Shown piece after piece: positions 1 to 13,106 of a stretch of 64,000 bases of DNA. The stretch is from contig OY829326.1 of assembly GCA_963691655.1 (NCBI GenBank), forward strand, positions 41,381,989 to 41,445,988, read 5' to 3'. Under the pieces are notes generated by a model that did not search any database, was not told the DNA's origin, and saw only the letters and a program-made list of their open reading frames with translations. Source of the DNA: Toxonevra muliebris (taxonomy: Eukaryota; Arthropoda; Insecta; Diptera; Pallopteridae). The translations under genes and the position numbers were made by a program. The stretch's first letter is position 1. Every line of letters starts with the position of its first letter.

Positions 1-2506
1 TTATTCTGAAACTGCGAATTTTCGATCTTTAGAACTTAAACCTCTAGTTCCCAAATTTTCGAGCGTTAAAAAAAATCGGAATTGATTAATATTGGCGTAA
101 AAATCATAAATTGATTTAAAAACACCAAAAAAAACGAATGGGCGAGGTTTTATGAAGTGAGAAAGTTTGAACTCCTAAAGCTATTTGTTCTTCTTGAATG
201 ATTTTTTTAACAATTTGTTCAAAGTAATTAAATATTTTATATAAAAAATTCTTAGCTATCCATAGCAAGTTTCTTATCTGTATACTATGACGGGAAGTAT
301 TTTATTTATTTTTTTTAATTTTTTTCACTTTTATCTAAAATACAATCGAAATAATTAATTTTCCTATTTTTCACAAATTTTTGACTTTGACTGTGGCTAA
401 CTTCTGTAATGCGCATCATAACTCATAACTGATGCATTTATTTAAAAGCTTGGGATATTCCCTAAACGATATAATAAAATGTAGCACCACAAAACTGTTG
501 TGGTGCCAATTCCATCCCTTTTTGGTGAAGACCGTCTGGAAGCGGGCTTGGGAACTAGAGGGTTAAGGAACTTTGTGTTCTCTATTGAATCAAGATGCGA
601 TAATATAGCGTCTCCATAGGATCGCAACTACAACTGCAAAAAACTGTGGCCTTCATGCTACACCATTCATCAATAACAACATTATATTTATCTGCCTGTT
701 ATTTTTATTGTTAACTCTTAGTTAAAACGTATGCTAAACCGCAAATAAAACAAATACAATTATTGTAAATATATAATTTAAATAGAGATCACAGTACCTA
801 ATTAATAAGGTTGTGCCATTACAATGCAATTAAAATAGATACTTATTAAAAACATATTATTATTATTATTATTTAAATGATTGCGTGAGAACAAAGCAAA
901 CAATAAAAACACTCAACTGTCAATAAACAACAAACAAAATATTTGCACTAAATCTATTGATTATTGCCAATCAAAACACACAAAAGGAAACAAATCATAA
1001 TGGATAAAAATGCCATTCAGTTGATCAGAAAGGACAAAATTACAAAACGACACACACGAACAAAGCAGCACGACCAACAAAAATTTTCAAAACAAACATA
1101 CAAAAAGGACAAAAAGCAAAAAAGAAACGTGCACAGCAAAAACATGAATGCAATTAACGTCTCTCTTTCTCACTCAAAAACTTGACTGTTAAACCAAACC
1201 AAAAATCGAAATCCAATCGAAGAATACAAAGGATACAATTTAGTATTAAATCCTGAAATTACTCCGGCTAAAAGGGATGTCAGGTAATATTGCAATTATT
1301 GACAAAGGATACGTGAAACACACACACACACGAATTCACGTACCCATACGCAGACACAAAGACAGTGGCAGCAGTAGCAGTAGCAGGAAAAAATCAATGA
1401 TTGCCGAAAATGCCAAGCGAGAATGAGGTGAAGAGGTGCGGCGCAATGATGGGACACAAATAGTCGAGGCGTAACGAATTTGATTTGTCGATGCACAAAA
1501 TTCCTGTGGATTTTAGTTTATTTTTTGCTGTTGTTGCAGCAGCACCAGCAGTATCTGAGTACCTAATAATACATACAAATTTGAAAGAGGACTAGCTGCG
1601 AAGTATTAAAATTTTGAAAACTTGAATAACGTAAACGATTTATTGATCGGATTTTTGCGACTTCGACTTCAACTTCAACTGTAACTGCGACTGCGAATGA
1701 TTATGGAAATGACATTGATGCATTGGCAGTCTGACGTGTGGATTTGCATAATTTTGCTATAATTTTTAGGCGCTGCAAGTAGCAGCAGCAGCAGCAGCCT
1801 TTTCGTATCTAAATGCTGCCCCTTTTTATGTTATGATGATGATGCTGCGTACTAAACGTATGCAAATGGCAACTTAACGCTGTTAGTTGTATGTGTGTGT
1901 GTGTATCTGTATATATGCATGAAAAACCTTTATGTTGCTTTGTTATGAAGGAATGTTTTTTTTAGTTTCTCAGTGTCTTTTGTTTGGAATGCAAATGTGC
2001 ATTTTGTTCGGATACTGATAATGCAAAACTATCGAAAGGGTAAATTACTGGGAGAGGGTTATGAGAAAGAGCGTGTGATATTTTTGTTGCTTACTGTCTT
2101 CTTGGCAGTCAATTTTCTTCAAGGAGATTTTATTATTATCTATTGTTATTTAAATTTTACTTCTTTGTAGCTTCCGTTAACCATTTAACCTATTTGACAA
2201 TGTGTGTGAATTTTTTACATTTTCATAGATTTATGTAAATCAAAGTGAAACATTTTTGCAGCTGGTTTATTTGGGATATATATATACGTAATCAATAGTT
2301 TACTAGTCTAAATAAGTCTTATAAACATACTTTTAACATGAGTTCACGTGGCTTCTAGTAAATCACAATCAATTTATTTAAAAAATTTTGCATTCCTCTT
2401 GAAAACTTTGAAAGGATCTTCAAATGATAGCACACAGCCACAAATATTTAATTGATTTAAAAAAAAAGTTTTGATCCATGGTTCAATCCCATGTGGCTTC
2501 ACACAC
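1..2506. other. Non-coding interval with microsatellites
   Basis: No gene recognised. It holds short simple repeats: ATT at about 855-872, CA at about 1317-1331, a GACTTC/AACTTC hexamer run at about 1658-1696, CAG at about 1781-1799 and GT near 1890-1905. The reading frames here are short and low-complexity. A 61-codon minus-strand frame at 442-627 has a less biased composition, but no recognised motif. Confidence 0.6.
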
Positions 2507-2680
2507 CAAATTCGTATCTGTTGAAATAAAGAAATTTTCCGACTTCAGGTCATATTGCAGGATAGCTAGATGTGATAGAGAAAAACTGAGTACGCAGTCG
2601 TAATCAGCGACCCTAAATTACTATAAAACCTTTGAAAATTCTCGCGCATATGAAAAAGTTGAAAATTTGTTTCACCGTGT
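2507..2680 (+). repeat. Dispersed repeat, copy A
   Basis: This segment matches 22631-22812 in the same orientation with substitutions and small indels. Shared blocks include CAAATTCGTWTCTG, TGAAATAAAGAAATTT, AGCTAGATGTGATRGAG-like, GAGTACGCAGTC and AAATTACT. The class is unknown. It has no terminal repeats or coding sequence, so it could be a fragment of a larger interspersed element. Confidence 0.6.
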
Positions 2681-2824
2681 AGTCCAACATAAGAACTATG
2701 TAAATGTAGTAATTTCGGAAAGTGCTCGTGGTTATGTGCTCAGCTGCTATACAGGTTGTCTGGGGTCGATACTCGGAAAAATCAAAACCCAAAAATTAAA
2801 AAATAGAAAATACAAATTTTACTA

Positions 2825-3723
2825 GGGGAATGTGGGGAATGTCGAACCATGGGGAATGTCGAACCATTAGTTTTAATTGTATTATCTGACATTCGATCTA
2901 TACGAAATTTTTTCATTAACAGTCGAACCGATGAGACGTATTTTGTGCTCTCTGCGATAATCAATTGATTTTTGAGATTCCAAATGTGTTTTTGTGCTTT
3001 AAAACTACATTGCTTTTTCAACATTTTTGCGTAAAACCAAGCAGGTAAATATTTTTCAAATCATTGTGTGTGAATATTATTTACAGTCAAAAAAGTTTTT
3101 TTGCATGAAATTTGGTTCTGTGACTTATGGGCAGCTATTTTGTAGAACACAGCTTTTGGGGAATGTCGAACCACTTTTTGTGGGGAATATAGTTATATAG
3201 TAAATTATCGACAACAATTTAGTTTTAGTAATTTAACGTCAATATGCCGCGTTACGTTGCAAAACATAATCGATCCGATTATCTCCAAGAATATTTAGCG
3301 GCCATAAAGGAGATTAAAATCGACAATCACTTGCGATGTGTACACATGACTGGTGGCTATTTCACATGCAAAAACTGCGACTCCGAATAAATAACAACGA
3401 TTTTTTCTCTATATTTTTCATTCAAATCTTATGTTTTTTCATAACGAAGTCATAAATAAACGTTTACATCAATATTTGTTTGAATTTTCTCAATTTGCAA
3501 AGTGGTTCGACATTCCCCACGATTTTTCAAAATGACAAAATCTAATATTTTGGTATAACGCTAAAAACTTTACAACAAATTCGAATTTTTAAATTCTGAA
3601 ACTACCAAAACGTGGCATTTTGATTCTAGTTTAACCTCCATTTCTCAAATTTTGAAAAATTATAATTTTAGGGTGAGTTATCAGTCAAAATCAAAGTGTG
3701 GTTCGACATTCCTCATATTCCCC
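2825..3723 (+). mobile_element. TA-flanked TIR element with iterated GAATGTCGAACCA motifs, copy 1
   Basis: An 899-bp element sits between TA dinucleotides (2823-2824 and 3724-3725). Its terminal inverted repeats begin AGGGGAATRTGGGGAATGTC. A 16-17-bp motif, GGGGAATGTCGAACCA, recurs inside: forward at about 2834, 2851 and 3158, a shortened form near 3180, and reverse at about 3502-3519 and 3698-3714. A diverged copy in the opposite orientation lies at 44823-45723. The TA duplication and TIRs fit the Tc1/mariner/pogo superfamily. With only a 48-codon frame inside, it is non-autonomous. The iterated motif could be a transposase-binding site; that is inference. Confidence 0.8.
3244..3390 (+). CDS. 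Short ORF inside the TIR element, possible transposase remnant
   Basis: A 48-codon frame from ATG to TAA begins M-P-R-Y-V. It has a basic/aromatic N-terminal third (KHNRSDYLQEYLAAIKE) and a C-terminal part with two C-x(n)-C-like cysteines (C-K-N-C). The MPR start and helix-like segment recall the N-terminus of pogo/Tigger transposases, but the match is weak. The frame is not kept in the second copy of the element (44823-45723). It is most likely a deletion scar joining the two ends of an ancestral transposase rather than a working gene. Confidence 0.3.
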   Translation: MPRYVAKHNRSDYLQEYLAAIKEIKIDNHLRCVHMTGGYFTCKNCDSE

Positions 3724-3919
3724 TACATGATTCCACCTTCCATGATTCCTTCTCCAAGAGTAAAAATTGGTTAATCACTTCACTGCTCGGATTCGGTCTA
3801 AAACTGAAAGTTCCAACTAAAGAGTCTCATATATATGCATATAAAGAATACATTCCAAAGAGGTCAAAAGTTGTCATCTGCTAATTTCCGCCCCATATTC
3901 CCACCCCATATTACCACAC

Positions 3920-4338
3920 ATGCAAAGAAAAAAACGTTTATCGCCCGTTTGTGGAGAATATTGTATTGAATTGTAATAATATAATTTTATGTAAATTTCA
4001 TACACTTTTTCTAGTTTTTAATCAGAAAGTTTTATTTAAACAAAAACCACAATAAAATGCCAATGTACATATGAAAATTGTTTTTGCTTTCTTTTTATAT
4101 TTTTCAGGGAAATATTGCATTTTATTGCAAACGGTTTTAGTTCATCGTAAAAGAATTGAACCGTTTATGATGAATAAATGTTCGTTGATGGCAACCGAAT
4201 AGAAACGTTTGTCGGTTATTGTGAAAGACTTGAACCGTTTATGATAAATAAATATTCGTTCATCATGAAAACATTCCATGAACGAAATTCGTTTGGTGAA
4301 AATTTCGTTTCTGAGAAACGAATTTTTTCTTTGCGTGC
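3920..4338. repeat. Candidate MITE with short TIRs and an internal duplication
   Basis: The left end reads TGCAAAGAAAAAAACGTTT. The right end, reversed, reads TGCACGCAAAGAAAAAATTC, giving imperfect inverted ends. Inside, a block containing GAACCGTTTATGATRAATAA occurs twice about 75 bp apart (near 4158 and 4233). Near the right end there are GAAACGAAATTT hairpins. No clear target duplication was identified, so the boundaries are approximate. Confidence 0.45.
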
Positions 4339-7300
4339 AGGACTAAAAAGTAATTAACCCTATACCGCATATGAAGCCATATATGGCCTTTCATATTTTT
4401 TGGTAATTTTTAGCTTATAAGCAAAAATCTAAAAGGAACGATAATTTAACAGTTTATTTGTAACTATATGACTGAAAATTGATAAGCAGAATGTGATTTA
4501 AATTCACATAAATTTCAGGAACTAATTCTGGCTAAAAAATGTATTAATTTTTGAAAAAGTACCTAGGTATATTATACAAGGAGTACGCTCCCCAGATCAA
4601 TTCCTCCGAAGCAACATTTAAATAGCTACTTTACAATTTGTTTTTTATGGAAAGTTTTGGATTACGATTGGGGCCTGGTGGGAATTGTTAAATTATTTTA
4701 TTATTTTGAAAACCAAAAACTTTGACGTCTGAAATAAAGTTCCTTGCAATAACAAATTAAATATTTTATTTTATACACTAACACTCCAACTCCTAGAGAC
4801 TTCTTTTCAGGAATATTTTTATTAGAAATTTCCAAAAATGACAAAGGGCATGGGCAAAGGCAAAAATATTTCCCATTAAAAAGTAAACAGACATCTGAAT
4901 ATCAAAGTCAATATATTTTGCGACATCAATACCAAAAACTTGCAAAAAGGGGTAGGGAAAAGAAAGGGGAGGGGGTGCTGATGTAAAAATAAAAAGTATT
5001 TAATTTTTTATAACGAACAATCAAAAAAAATATTGATTTATCATCTGGGGAAAAGTGGTACTATTTACAGCAGAGTCATTGGAAAATTTCAGAGTGCTGC
5101 TATTTTGAGAGATGAGAGTATTAAAAATAATAAGACATTAAAATCCAAGTGATTTCAATATATCAGTGACAGTTAGGAGGTGGCTACATTGCTATGTTGG
5201 GGGAAAAATGAAAACTTTCTAGCCTTTCGAATTGATAATAATATTTTTGTGTAAATAACATAAATACACTATTTACATTTCTATTAAAATTGCAAAAATT
5301 AAATTGCTAGTACTGTTTTTTATTTATTATATACAGAATAAGTTCTGCAGTGTGGCCAATAAGCAATTCTTACGATTTGAACAGAAAACTTCCTGGAAAT
5401 ATGAATTTCTTTTAAAATAATTTTTAATAAGAAAAATTCCGGCAAATACAAGCTAAAATAATAAAAAAAATAAATATGCTAGCCTAGGTATCTAGGTATC
5501 CTAGGTATCTATAATACCATGAGAAGGAAAGGGTTAATATTCAATTCAAATTTATTCGACACCATTAGTTTTATATAAGACTTTGTTAATATTTTTATTA
5601 GAAGTTATTAAGAAACTTCATCAAAGAAATTGTTACCAATTTCTTTCATTTTACATAATTTTTTTTTTTGTTATTTGCTATATTATTTATTAAATAATAA
5701 TTTCTATAATGACATCAAAGTAGCAATAAGTACAATTTCCATACATTTATCCCTTCATCTTCCAATCACTTCAGGCACCATCCAAGCCATTGCCCTTGGA
5801 AATATGCAACGCAAATTCTTAAGGATAAAAACTTTCACGGAAGAAAGTTTGAAGACAATGAAATTGTGGCGAGTTTCTTATTGTTTTTTTTTCGTGCTTT
5901 TAGTTTTTTTTTTAAAGCAAAATGTACAAACATAAAACAATAACAACAATACCGAACAAAAAATAAAAACTAGAAAGGCAAATGACCAACTCAAAGGATA
6001 AAAATATAAAAGACTAAGAATATAAAAGTATAAAAATGGCAAAAACTTTTAACCTTTAAAAAGTACGTTTGGCTTTTTTTACGCCATGCTCTACAACGAA
6101 ACGGAAGCGTTTTGCGGTGGAAGGCAGCAATAAAATGAGCACCAGATGGCGCTACTATGGCAAACGTTTAAATTTACTGTAGCTACCTCTATTTACATAC
6201 ATACATACATACATAAATATATACCAGTATATGAATATATATGTATTGAAGTGTCTTGTTCGTTTGTGTGAATATATGAAACTATGGTAGGAAACTGCTG
6301 TTGCTGCTTTCTTGTTTTCCGTTTCCGACGATGAGACTTTGTTGCTAGCGCTGGCTCGCTTTTGTTTTCCTTATTGCTAGTTTATTTTTATTTAAATTTT
6401 TTTTTTTTGTTTTTCTTTCTTAAGTTTTTTTATTTTGTTTTGTTTTTGATTGCTTAGCATAAAAGAAATAAAAAAGTTTTGCGTGTGGTAATGCGGATAA
6501 GTTTATGGCGCGATGCCATTATGGGGTCTATTGACTTATTGCAATGGAAGTTTCTCTTTTTCTTTTCCTTGGTATATACATAAATATACTCGTAAGTAAA
6601 AAATAGTTTTACTTCTTAACTTTAGCGTCACTTTTAAATTTTAGTTTTTTCAGTCACAGTCCCTTTTAAACTAAACCTTCTGCAACTACTAGTTAAGGCT
6701 TTATTTTCGATTTGGAAAAATAGTTTTCCAGTTTACATGAGAGTGAATAACCTTTTACGAAATCGAAAGGCTTTTTGAATTCATTAGAAAATATCAAATT
6801 GATTCACAATGAAGCTTTCGTTTTTAAACGAGTTTTGACCTGTATGAATGCACAAACATTCAAAACTTCATGCAGATTGCTTCAAAAAACACGAATTGGA
6901 ATTACACTTACATTTCAAACACGAACAACATGTATAGTCAATGGTTTGAGTAGTTGCACGATCTTTAATCTGCAGACTTTGAGAGATTCGCATACATTTT
7001 TTTACTCGACCTTAGATAAAGGTTCCTTTAGGTACAAATGTTTAAATACACGAGTAGTTCGAGTTCGTGTTTTCGGTCAATATTTTTAAATAAATGTGCA
7101 CACGAGTTATAAATGTCTACGCACATTGGGTAGCTATAATTCATAATCAAGTAAAACGGTCCTCTAGGTACGCATTTCCCTACGTAATATCCACTAAACT
7201 GAATACACTTCGCCCAGGGTTCTTCCACCTTTCCAATTCTTTCTCAAAATTGGTCTTCTTTTCTTCACTCTTGTTTTTTTATGTGTAAACATCTATAGGG

Positions 7301-7909
7301 CGTTATGAACAAATTTTATATGGGAATTAAATTATAGATTAGATCATCCCATCCCTAAAAGCTTTTTTATCTTATCCCTAAAAGCTCGCTATTTGAACCA
7401 TAAAATCACACTACAATAAAGTGTAGTTAAGGTCATTGCAACCAGCCAGAAATTTGGAGGGATCTCTAAAACAGAAAAGAAGTTATTTCATTTATTCGAC
7501 TTAAAATAATAGTGAAGTTTAATATGAATAGCAAAACAAGCATATTCGGGGTCCAAAATATTTTATTTATTCGTATTGAAATAAAAATTCAATGTGATTA
7601 ATACACAATATACAGGGGGGCTCGGAACCCTGTCCACCTGACTACGGCACTCCACAAAATAATAAATAATGGAATCTCTACACTTCACAGAGTGGTACGG
7701 AAGATGGACAGGCACAACATCACTCTATTTAAAGTATTTATAGTTTGACAGCCATTATAATTCCATAACTATGTATAACTATGAAGTGCGGTTTTAGATA
7801 ACAGATGGCATAGCTTTATGTATAGTTTTTGTCGAGGATAACTAATATGGCGTTTTAGAGAGTATAAATTTTTCAATAGGTTGTGATTATACAAACAAAA
7901 TATTTTTTT
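4339..7909. other. Non-coding interval
   Basis: No gene recognised. The sequence is AT-rich with a CATA microsatellite at about 6194-6215 and several poly-T runs near 5650, 6400 and 6430. The 101- and 104-codon frames at 5630-5935 and 6775-7089 have no recognisable domain and look like chance frames in AT-rich DNA. Confidence 0.5.
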
Positions 7910-8430
7910 TTTGCTTGCAAATTGTCGAATTTTGTACGAAAAAAAGAGATTTTGCGGGGAAGTTTAATAACCTTTTTCATTTAAAGAAAACGGTTGCTGA
8001 AGGATATCGAATGTTAATAGAGACTATTCGTGAAGGACCATGGGAGCTGTCTACTATGAACTGCTAAAACCTGGTAAAATGATAACTCCTAAATGATACC
8101 GATAACAACTGATCAAATTGAGCCGATCATTGAAGGAAAAACGACCAGAATATGTCATGGACATAATAAAGTCATTTTTCAACATGACAATGCTCGGCTC
8201 TATGTTGCACATTGTTAGAAAACGTCAAATGGGACTTTTGGAACAGCACTTCAATTTGTACGAAGAAGTGAAAAATTGGCTTGATGAGTTAACCAACCAT
8301 CAAGCTAATTTTTTGCTTCTTCAAAAAAATGAGAAGTGATACTGGGACGGAATCTATAAATTCCCAGAAACATGGTGGAAAGCCATCGCTAATGATGGCT
8401 AATATTTTGATTATTGATTCATTGTGTTAA
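7910..8430 (+). pseudogene. Decayed mariner transposase with internal deletion
   Basis: Pieces of a mariner (DD34D) transposase are readable on the plus strand. There is an N-terminal helix-turn-helix segment around 7975-8025 (KKTVAEGYRMLIE). A jump follows to the catalytic half at about 8040-8110 (YYELLKPGKM then QLIKLSRSLKEKRPEY). Then comes a frameshifted HDNAR-type block at about 8185-8215, followed by EEVKNWLDEL and the C-terminal WDGIYKFPETW...YFD block at about 8260-8410. Several frameshifts and stops, and loss of most of the DNA-binding half, make it non-functional. The motif order follows the long-known Hsmar1/cecropia-like mariners; subfamily assignment is tentative. ITRs were not found. 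Confidence 0.8.
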
Positions 8431-11400
8431 TTAAATAAATGAACTTATTAAGCAACAAATCCGCATTTCATATTTATACACCTATTACAAAATATCAAAA
8501 TAATAAAAACTCTGCAAAATTTTAGCGTTAGTTTTTAATAAAAAAAACATACTTTTGTACAATAAAACATCTGTCAAATTTTCCACACCGCCTGACGTTT
8601 GAAGTTTAGTCTAACAACCGCGAAAAAATAAACATGTAAGAAGTTTCTTAAACAGTAAGAAGTTTCTTAAACAGTTAATCTAATGTAAGAATCTTCCAAA
8701 TATTTCATTTAGGAAACGAAAACAATGACATAATGAAGACCAACAAACAGGTGCATTGGATGCAACTATAAGACGACAGCAGATAGTTTACAGATTCGGA
8801 ATAAAATTAATAAACAATTCTGAATTATCCAAAATTACTTCTAATAATTTCAATGTTTTGCCTATAAATCTCTTTTATTTAGTCTGTAAGAACTGTATAC
8901 TCATAGACTAAGTAAATAAATAACTAAATGAAACAAGAAAATAAATATGCATAAGTTAAAAATATATATACAGTTAAATACTGATCTTTTCAAATCATCG
9001 ACCGCGAGTGCCACCACTCATATTGGTTATTATTACTAAAAAATAATATTCATGTCTCTCATGTCTTTATAACGTAACGTTATCTTTCTAGGGTTGAAGC
9101 CTTAAAAATACCTGAAAATGATCTCTGCGGCAACCTCATTTCACCCATAATCTCTCCCATCCATATATTGATGTTTTCAACTTTTTCGGAAGTACGAATT
9201 TAAAAATAAATTTTATGTAGTTTCAAATTTAATTCCTCTTAGTGGCTGTTTAGACGGGCGCAAGCATGAAAGCCTGTTTGAAAGATAGAAGCAAAAAATA
9301 GGATGTAAGAACGAGCTAGGCAACTCTGATATCTCTTTATAGATAACTTTCCTCAATGGCTCTTGAGTTATTTGAACCTAGGAAGAATAATACTATCAGG
9401 CAAAGTTGGTCCGCTGAATTTGAAAATGACTTTGGGATTTAAAAAAAAAGGATCTTGACACTCCGACTTGAGGTTTTCTAGTTTTGTAATGATTTTTACT
9501 CAATTAATGTTGTTTATTGCAAATTTGTCTCTTTCTACCAGTTCACTGACACAAACAAATTTTTCTGAAATTTTTAATCTGCTTCTCTTTCATTCTTTAC
9601 ATTTTTTCATATAATAAACTTCTTTTATTTATTTCTTTTTTTTTACTTAACCTAAATATTTTCATTTGCTCTTTTAACTACTTTCCATCATTACATACAT
9701 CTCTATATAAAAAAGGTCAATCTCACTACTGCAGTAACTACTGTTAGTAGGTTTACAGCATGCTTATCAAAAGTTCAACACCCTTTCTACTCTACTCATT
9801 TACAGCATCATTGCCTCCCCAGCACCATCAACATTACCGCCACCATCAACATCAACAGCATCCATTTCAACTAGTAACTAACTCTGGGACAAGGACATTT
9901 TCACAAACGTCTTATCTCAAAGCATGGCAAAGCTAAGAAAAATATACATAAAATATAAAATAGAAGGAGAAAATGAGCACAAAACTTTTGTCTGGCATTG
10001 AAAATTATACCGAGACAAAACTCAATTCTGCTCAGCTACGTTCTTGCCACTGAGTACAACAGCAACAACAGGAGCTGCAACAACAACAACCACAACAGTA
10101 GAAGGTGTGACTGGCTGTTGTACTGGGTTAAATTGAGAATTGTGCAGCAGCTGAAAATGTAGAAAGTTAATTAAAAGTTGCACCCACTTTCTTTCAACCC
10201 CCTCCCTGTCTACATATTATTCACAAGCACTTGGACAAATTGTGGATGCTGTGACTTTGCTTAGTGTTGTTGCTTTTGGCTTTTTGGGTAGCATACAGTA
10301 TTTGCTGAATGCCTGATACGGAAAACGCTTGGAAGTTCTCACGGAACGAGAGCATTTTATAAATGGATGGAAAAGAAGAGAAACGTTAACGAGGAGAATA
10401 TTAGTTTCATTTGAGATATTTTCAATGCTGATAGCAGAAACTGGTAAAAGCTGATGAAAGGGAGGAAGGGGAAAAGGAGTTCTGAGGAGAAACTAATTGT
10501 GTCACGTTATTTGAAACTTTTGTAAGATGAACATGAATAAATATAAAAGTAGGTGACCCAAATATCAGTTTAAAATTACGAAAAGTTCAGTGAACTCCTG
10601 AAAGGATTAAAATTTTCATAATTGTTTTTTTCTCTCTTTTATGCGTGCCGTCGTTTGTCTCGTGTACATTCAAATTAAAAAGGGAAATTCATGAAAATTC
10701 ACTGCTTGCTTGAAAAATGAGGTCAATGCCAAAATGCAAATGAGCTTAAAAGAAATTATTCTTTATTGTATTTGAAGCGTAGTGAAAGCGAACTGAAAAA
10801 AAGCACAGAATTTCGTCCCTTTTTCTTTTTAATTTCTTCCGCTTTCCGTTAATGAAAATGAAAATGATGCGAAATGAGAGCGACGCTGTGATTTTTGTTT
10901 TTCTTATACCGACTTGCCGCGTTAAAATTGAGCAGAATTGGACCAGGGTTAATAAACTTGTTTTTCTGCTATTTCTGCTTCTTCGTTGTCTCGGTTGCTG
11001 TTGTGCTCTTGCTCCTTTGGGTCATCAGCCAGCATCATTATAACAAGTACGCAAGTGTCCGTAATGTTCTTTGTGCAGTAGCATCGTAAATATGGTGGAT
11101 GATATTTCCAGCCACCCACTGTTACTTTTTCGAAAAAGTATTTGTGAACTTGTATATGGCAAGCAGACAGGCAGACAAACAGACAGACAGACAGTGAAAA
11201 TTACGCCGAGACTAATTAGGTTTTCAGTTTTTTTTTTATTCCTTTTTCCTTTTCCAATGACTTCCTGCGTATTCGCAGACGTGCTCTTTTTTATATATAT
11301 ATATATATGACGTCACATCACAGTAACTTTTTTTTTTGTTTGGTTTGTTTGGGTTTGTTTTGATGATTACTGAAATTAAATTACATTTAATAATGAGTTT

Positions 11401-12244
11401 CTTTCTTTTTTTTTTTTTTTTGTTTTGGTTATTGTTGCGTATTTTTTTCTTGGTCAAGGCCAAGGACAAAGTAATCAGGAACAAATTTAATGAGTGTTGT
11501 TTTTTTTTTTTTTTGAAATGAAGAACAAAATAGAATTGTGAACATTACGAATTTTGGTAGGAATAGAATAAGATATTATTTAAGTTGATCAATTATCTTT
11601 CAGCATTCCTTGGCATGTGAGCTATAACTTTGTAACTTATTTGATCATTTAATCATACTTTATTGTAAAAGGCAAAATAGGGTTCTTTGTAGCTGCTTTA
11701 GTTAAATTTCCAATGAGAAATCATTTAACGAAGTTGTTCTAGTGCTAGATAGTACAACAGTACCCGCACTCTTCCGCGAAAATCACTGCATGATTTTTCG
11801 GAAGCGGATATTGTTCTGACTAATTCCTCCTAAAACACATAAAGACTTCTACATCATAATTTTCTTTTCCAAGGACCCGGGGGGGAGCAAAAAGAAGGGA
11901 GAAATGGCTTCCAATAATGGCATGATTTCTTCTTCAAGAAAAAGTAAACGAGGCACCCGAACATCAAAGCGATCCGACCTGAAAACTTTTATAGATATTT
12001 GCACCAAAAACTTTCGAAAAGAAGGATATATAGAAGGAGTGACGGAAAAAAGGTTTAATAACCTATTACTTTGTCTCATATGACAAAAACTGTTTAAAAT
12101 AATAAATTTACGCACCGATTTGTCTTAGCTCATTTGCGTTGCCTTGAACCCTCGGTAATAAAAAGATATGACGTCAGTATTTATGTGTTTTGGAAAGGAT
12201 TGATCAGGGAAGTGTTTTCTTAAAAAAAAAAACAGAAATTCTAA
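8431..12244. other. Non-coding interval with microsatellites
   Basis: No gene recognised. The features seen are CAA/CAG-rich stretches near 9800-9860 and 10055-10100, a CAGA repeat at about 11163-11194, an AT run at about 11294-11308, and long poly-T tracts near 11405 and 11500. Confidence 0.5.
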
Positions 12245-12352
12245 GGACCGTTTTCTCAATGTCCGGTTAACTACTAATCCGAACTTTAATTGACTGTTAG
12301 TAGTAGTAGTTAGTTCTGATTAGTGCTTAACCGGACATTGAGAAAACAGCCC
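12245..12352. mobile_element. PIF/Harbinger-like MITE (108 bp)
   Basis: A near-perfect palindrome. The left arm starts GGACCGTTTTCTCAATGTCC and the right arm, reversed, starts GGGCTGTTTTCTCAATGTCC; similarity continues for about 40 bp. It is flanked by TAA on both sides (12242-12244 and 12353-12355), as expected for the 3-bp TWA target duplication of PIF/Harbinger elements. It has no coding capacity. Superfamily assignment rests on the TSD and the GGGC-type terminus. Confidence 0.7.
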
Positions 12353-12763
12353 TAAGTGTTCTACCATTTCCATAGATTAGAATAAATTATTTTGTTTGAT
12401 ATGAAGAAAAAATAGTTCTCAATCATGATTTATGCAATTTTTATATTAACTATAGAACTTTTCATTATATTTTTAGTAGACTATAAAAATTAAATCTAGG
12501 TTGCTAATTTTCAAAATCTTGACTACTGTTCCATGTTTTAGTTTTATTTTAAGTAATGTACTAAACTTTTCTTGGCTTAAACTTTTCTCCAGCCAAATAT
12601 GTACCTTCTTGAGCACTGTGCTTTGAGTTTAAAAAAGCAGATGAAGTAGAAACCGTGTTGCCATATTGATTCATAACCATAAAGTGATCTCTAACTTTAG
12701 TTAAATACTGAGTTGCAATGAACATTATTGCAATATGTAAATTATTCAAATTTATCGGCTTAC
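12353..12763. other. Non-coding interval left of the BEL element
   Basis: Nothing recognisable. It is AT-rich DNA that was continuous with 21113 onward before the retrotransposon inserted. Confidence 0.6.
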
Positions 12764-12768
12764 CTTTC
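12764..12768. repeat. Target-site duplication (CTTTC), left
   Basis: CTTTC directly precedes the 5' LTR. The same five bases directly follow the 3' LTR at 21108-21112. A 5-bp duplication is usual for BEL/Pao integrases. Confidence 0.95.
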
Positions 12769-13106
12769 TGTTTAACTTAAGGAGTTAAACTTTATTTTGT
12801 TTAATTGAATTTTGAATTTTTATATGGGTAACACCCTTTGTTTCTTATATCCTACATCAACACAGATGTTTTGCTGAATTATATAGATTTAAATGTTGAA
12901 GGCAGCGAGATGTGCTCGGCGCCTATACAGTAAATTAATTATTATTATATTCCTAACTTCCAAAAGGAACGCATCAAAGCACCTCTAGCTTTGATCCCAA
13001 TTATACTTGTAATTATTTTGGATTCTTACTATAATTAAAAATTATCAAACGAAATTCAAAGTCTCTTTTTTGTTATTTAATTTCAAACCAATCTAAGTTT
13101 GAAACA
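12769..13106 (+). repeat. 5' LTR of BEL element
   Basis: 338 bp beginning TGTTTAACTTAAGGAGTTAA and ending GTTTGAAACA. It appears identical to 20770-21107. It should contain the promoter and start of transcription, but no clear TATA box or start could be fixed by eye. Confidence 0.97.
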
